From Actinomadura barringtoniae (GTDB lineage Bacteria; Actinomycetota; Actinomycetes; Streptosporangiales; Streptosporangiaceae), in NCBI RefSeq assembly GCF_017573505.1, contig NZ_JAGEOJ010000010.1, positions 310,001 through 374,000 of the forward strand: a stretch of DNA of 64,000 nucleotides. The letters run 5' to 3'. The position numbers and the translations under genes were made by a program. Below are positions 63,463 through 64,000 of this stretch, piece after piece (within the stretch, counting starts at the first letter, position 1; each line of letters starts with the position of its first letter). The notes beneath the pieces are model-generated. The model was not told the DNA's origin. It saw nothing but the letters and a program-made list of their open reading frames with translations, and did no database searches.

Positions 63463-64000
63463 ATGCGCATCGACCAGGAGTTCGCCGTCACCGTCCCGCT
63501 GGAACGAGCCTGGGCGGAGCTGACCGACCTCGAGGCCATCGCGCCCTGCATGCCCGGCGCGCAGCTGACCGGCGTGGACGGGGAGGGCGTGCACTCCGGC
63601 ACCATCAAGGTCAAGATCGGCCCCATCGTCGCGGTCTACCGCGGCACCGCCCGCTTCGCCGAGAAGGATGAGAAGGCGCACCGCGCGGTGATCGACGCGG
63701 GCGGCCGCGACTCGCGCGGGGCGGGCGCGGCGAGCGCCCTCATCACCGCGTCCATGCGCGAGGACGGCGACCGTACGGTGGTCACCGTCGAGACCGAGCT
63801 GAAGATCTCCGGCAAGGTCGCCCAGTTCGGCAGCGGGATGATGAAGGAGGTCTCGGCCAAGCTCCTCGGCCAGTTCGTCGACTGCCTGGAGAAGCGGCTG
63901 GCCGCCGAGCCCGAACCCGGGCCCCAGCCCGAATCCGAGCCCGCCCAAGCCCAGGTCCCGGCTCCGGCTCCCTCGCCCGAAGAGCCCGCGTACACCCCCG
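63463..64000 (+). CDS. coxG: CoxG-like SRPBCC protein, cut by the window end
   Basis: About 179 residues to the window edge with no stop codon. GTG 63457 is an alternative start; GGAGG lies upstream of both. The SRPBCC/CoxG domain (about 1-145) shows MRIDQEFAVTVPLERAWAEL, IAPCMPGAQLTGVDGEGVHSG (in parts), and GAGAASALITASMREDGD. It is followed by a Pro/Glu/Ala-rich tail (from about 146) that should lead to a membrane anchor beyond the window. CoxG recruits CO dehydrogenase to the membrane in mycobacteria and supplies a quinone-linked electron path. Confidence 0.9.
   Translation, partial: MRIDQEFAVTVPLERAWAELTDLEAIAPCMPGAQLTGVDGEGVHSGTIKVKIGPIVAVYRGTARFAEKDEKAHRAVIDAGGRDSRGAGAASALITASMREDGDRTVVTVETELKISGKVAQFGSGMMKEVSAKLLGQFVDCLEKRLAAEPEPGPQPESEPAQAQVPAPAPSPEEPAYTP

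Overview
The window is a 64 kb piece of very GC-rich actinomycete chromosome. Support comes from third-position G/C throughout, frequent GTG and TTG starts, many 1- to 4-base gene overlaps, DUF3558/LppX-style lipoproteins, SigE-family ECF sigma factors, a GlgE pathway and a form I CO dehydrogenase. A member of the Streptosporangiales/Thermomonosporaceae is my guess at family level, not something the sequence proves. I saw no rRNA, tRNA, CRISPR array, insertion sequence or phage gene.

Layout. 0-2.3 kb: the 3' end of a large DUF6571-like gene and a small lipoprotein. 2.3-8.9 kb: an SDR/TetR pair with a three-copy operator-like repeat, hutI, an MMPL exporter with its winged-helix regulator, and a flavin reductase. 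8.9-14.1 kb: SppA, a thioesterase, a membrane Ser/Thr kinase, a Nudix-NYN fusion and an ACT-like protein. 14.1-16.3 kb: glgB. 16.4-30.7 kb: a surface-glycan supercluster in two minus-strand blocks. Block A (30.7 to 22.9 kb) holds two GT2 glycosyltransferases, a CelD-like acyltransferase, a NodB deacetylase, a flippase, a large multi-TM protein and a small membrane protein, almost all with overlapping start and stop codons. Block B (20.3 to 16.4 kb) holds an anchored GH39-like hydrolase, a cytochrome P450 and a second CelD-like protein. A GntR regulator with a HutC-type operator and an LppX-like lipoprotein lie between the blocks. 31-34 kb: an unknown protein, a Tat-exported multicopper oxidase and a membrane partner. 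34-43 kb: the GlgE alpha-glucan pathway (glgE-treS-mak) with glgP and a VanZ-like gene on the other strand. 43-49.6 kb: anchored secreted proteins, an XRE/membrane-protein pair, an orphan DesK-type kinase, a RibD-like reductase, and a hydrolase coupled to an ECF sigma factor. 49.6-57.2 kb: a secreted lipase, a SigE-family sigma factor coupled to an anchored trypsin-like protein that lacks its catalytic serine, a P-loop kinase, a GNAT, and a SWIM/SNF2 pair. 57.3-64 kb: an aerobic CO dehydrogenase operon, coxM-S-L, XdhC-YHS, MocA-like, coxD, coxG (cut by the window end).

How the genes work together. TreS, Mak, GlgE and GlgB form the trehalose-to-alpha-glucan route, with GlgP as the degradative arm. 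The glycan cluster looks like a flippase-type assembly line in which lipid-linked glycan is extended, decorated, deacetylated, exported and trimmed. The cox operon encodes the three enzyme subunits plus cofactor-maturation and membrane-recruitment factors, so the organism probably oxidises CO in air. The strongest candidates for something undescribed are the sigma factor paired with a membrane pseudoprotease (50.8-52.2 kb) and the P450 embedded in a surface-glycan operon (16.4-20.3 kb).
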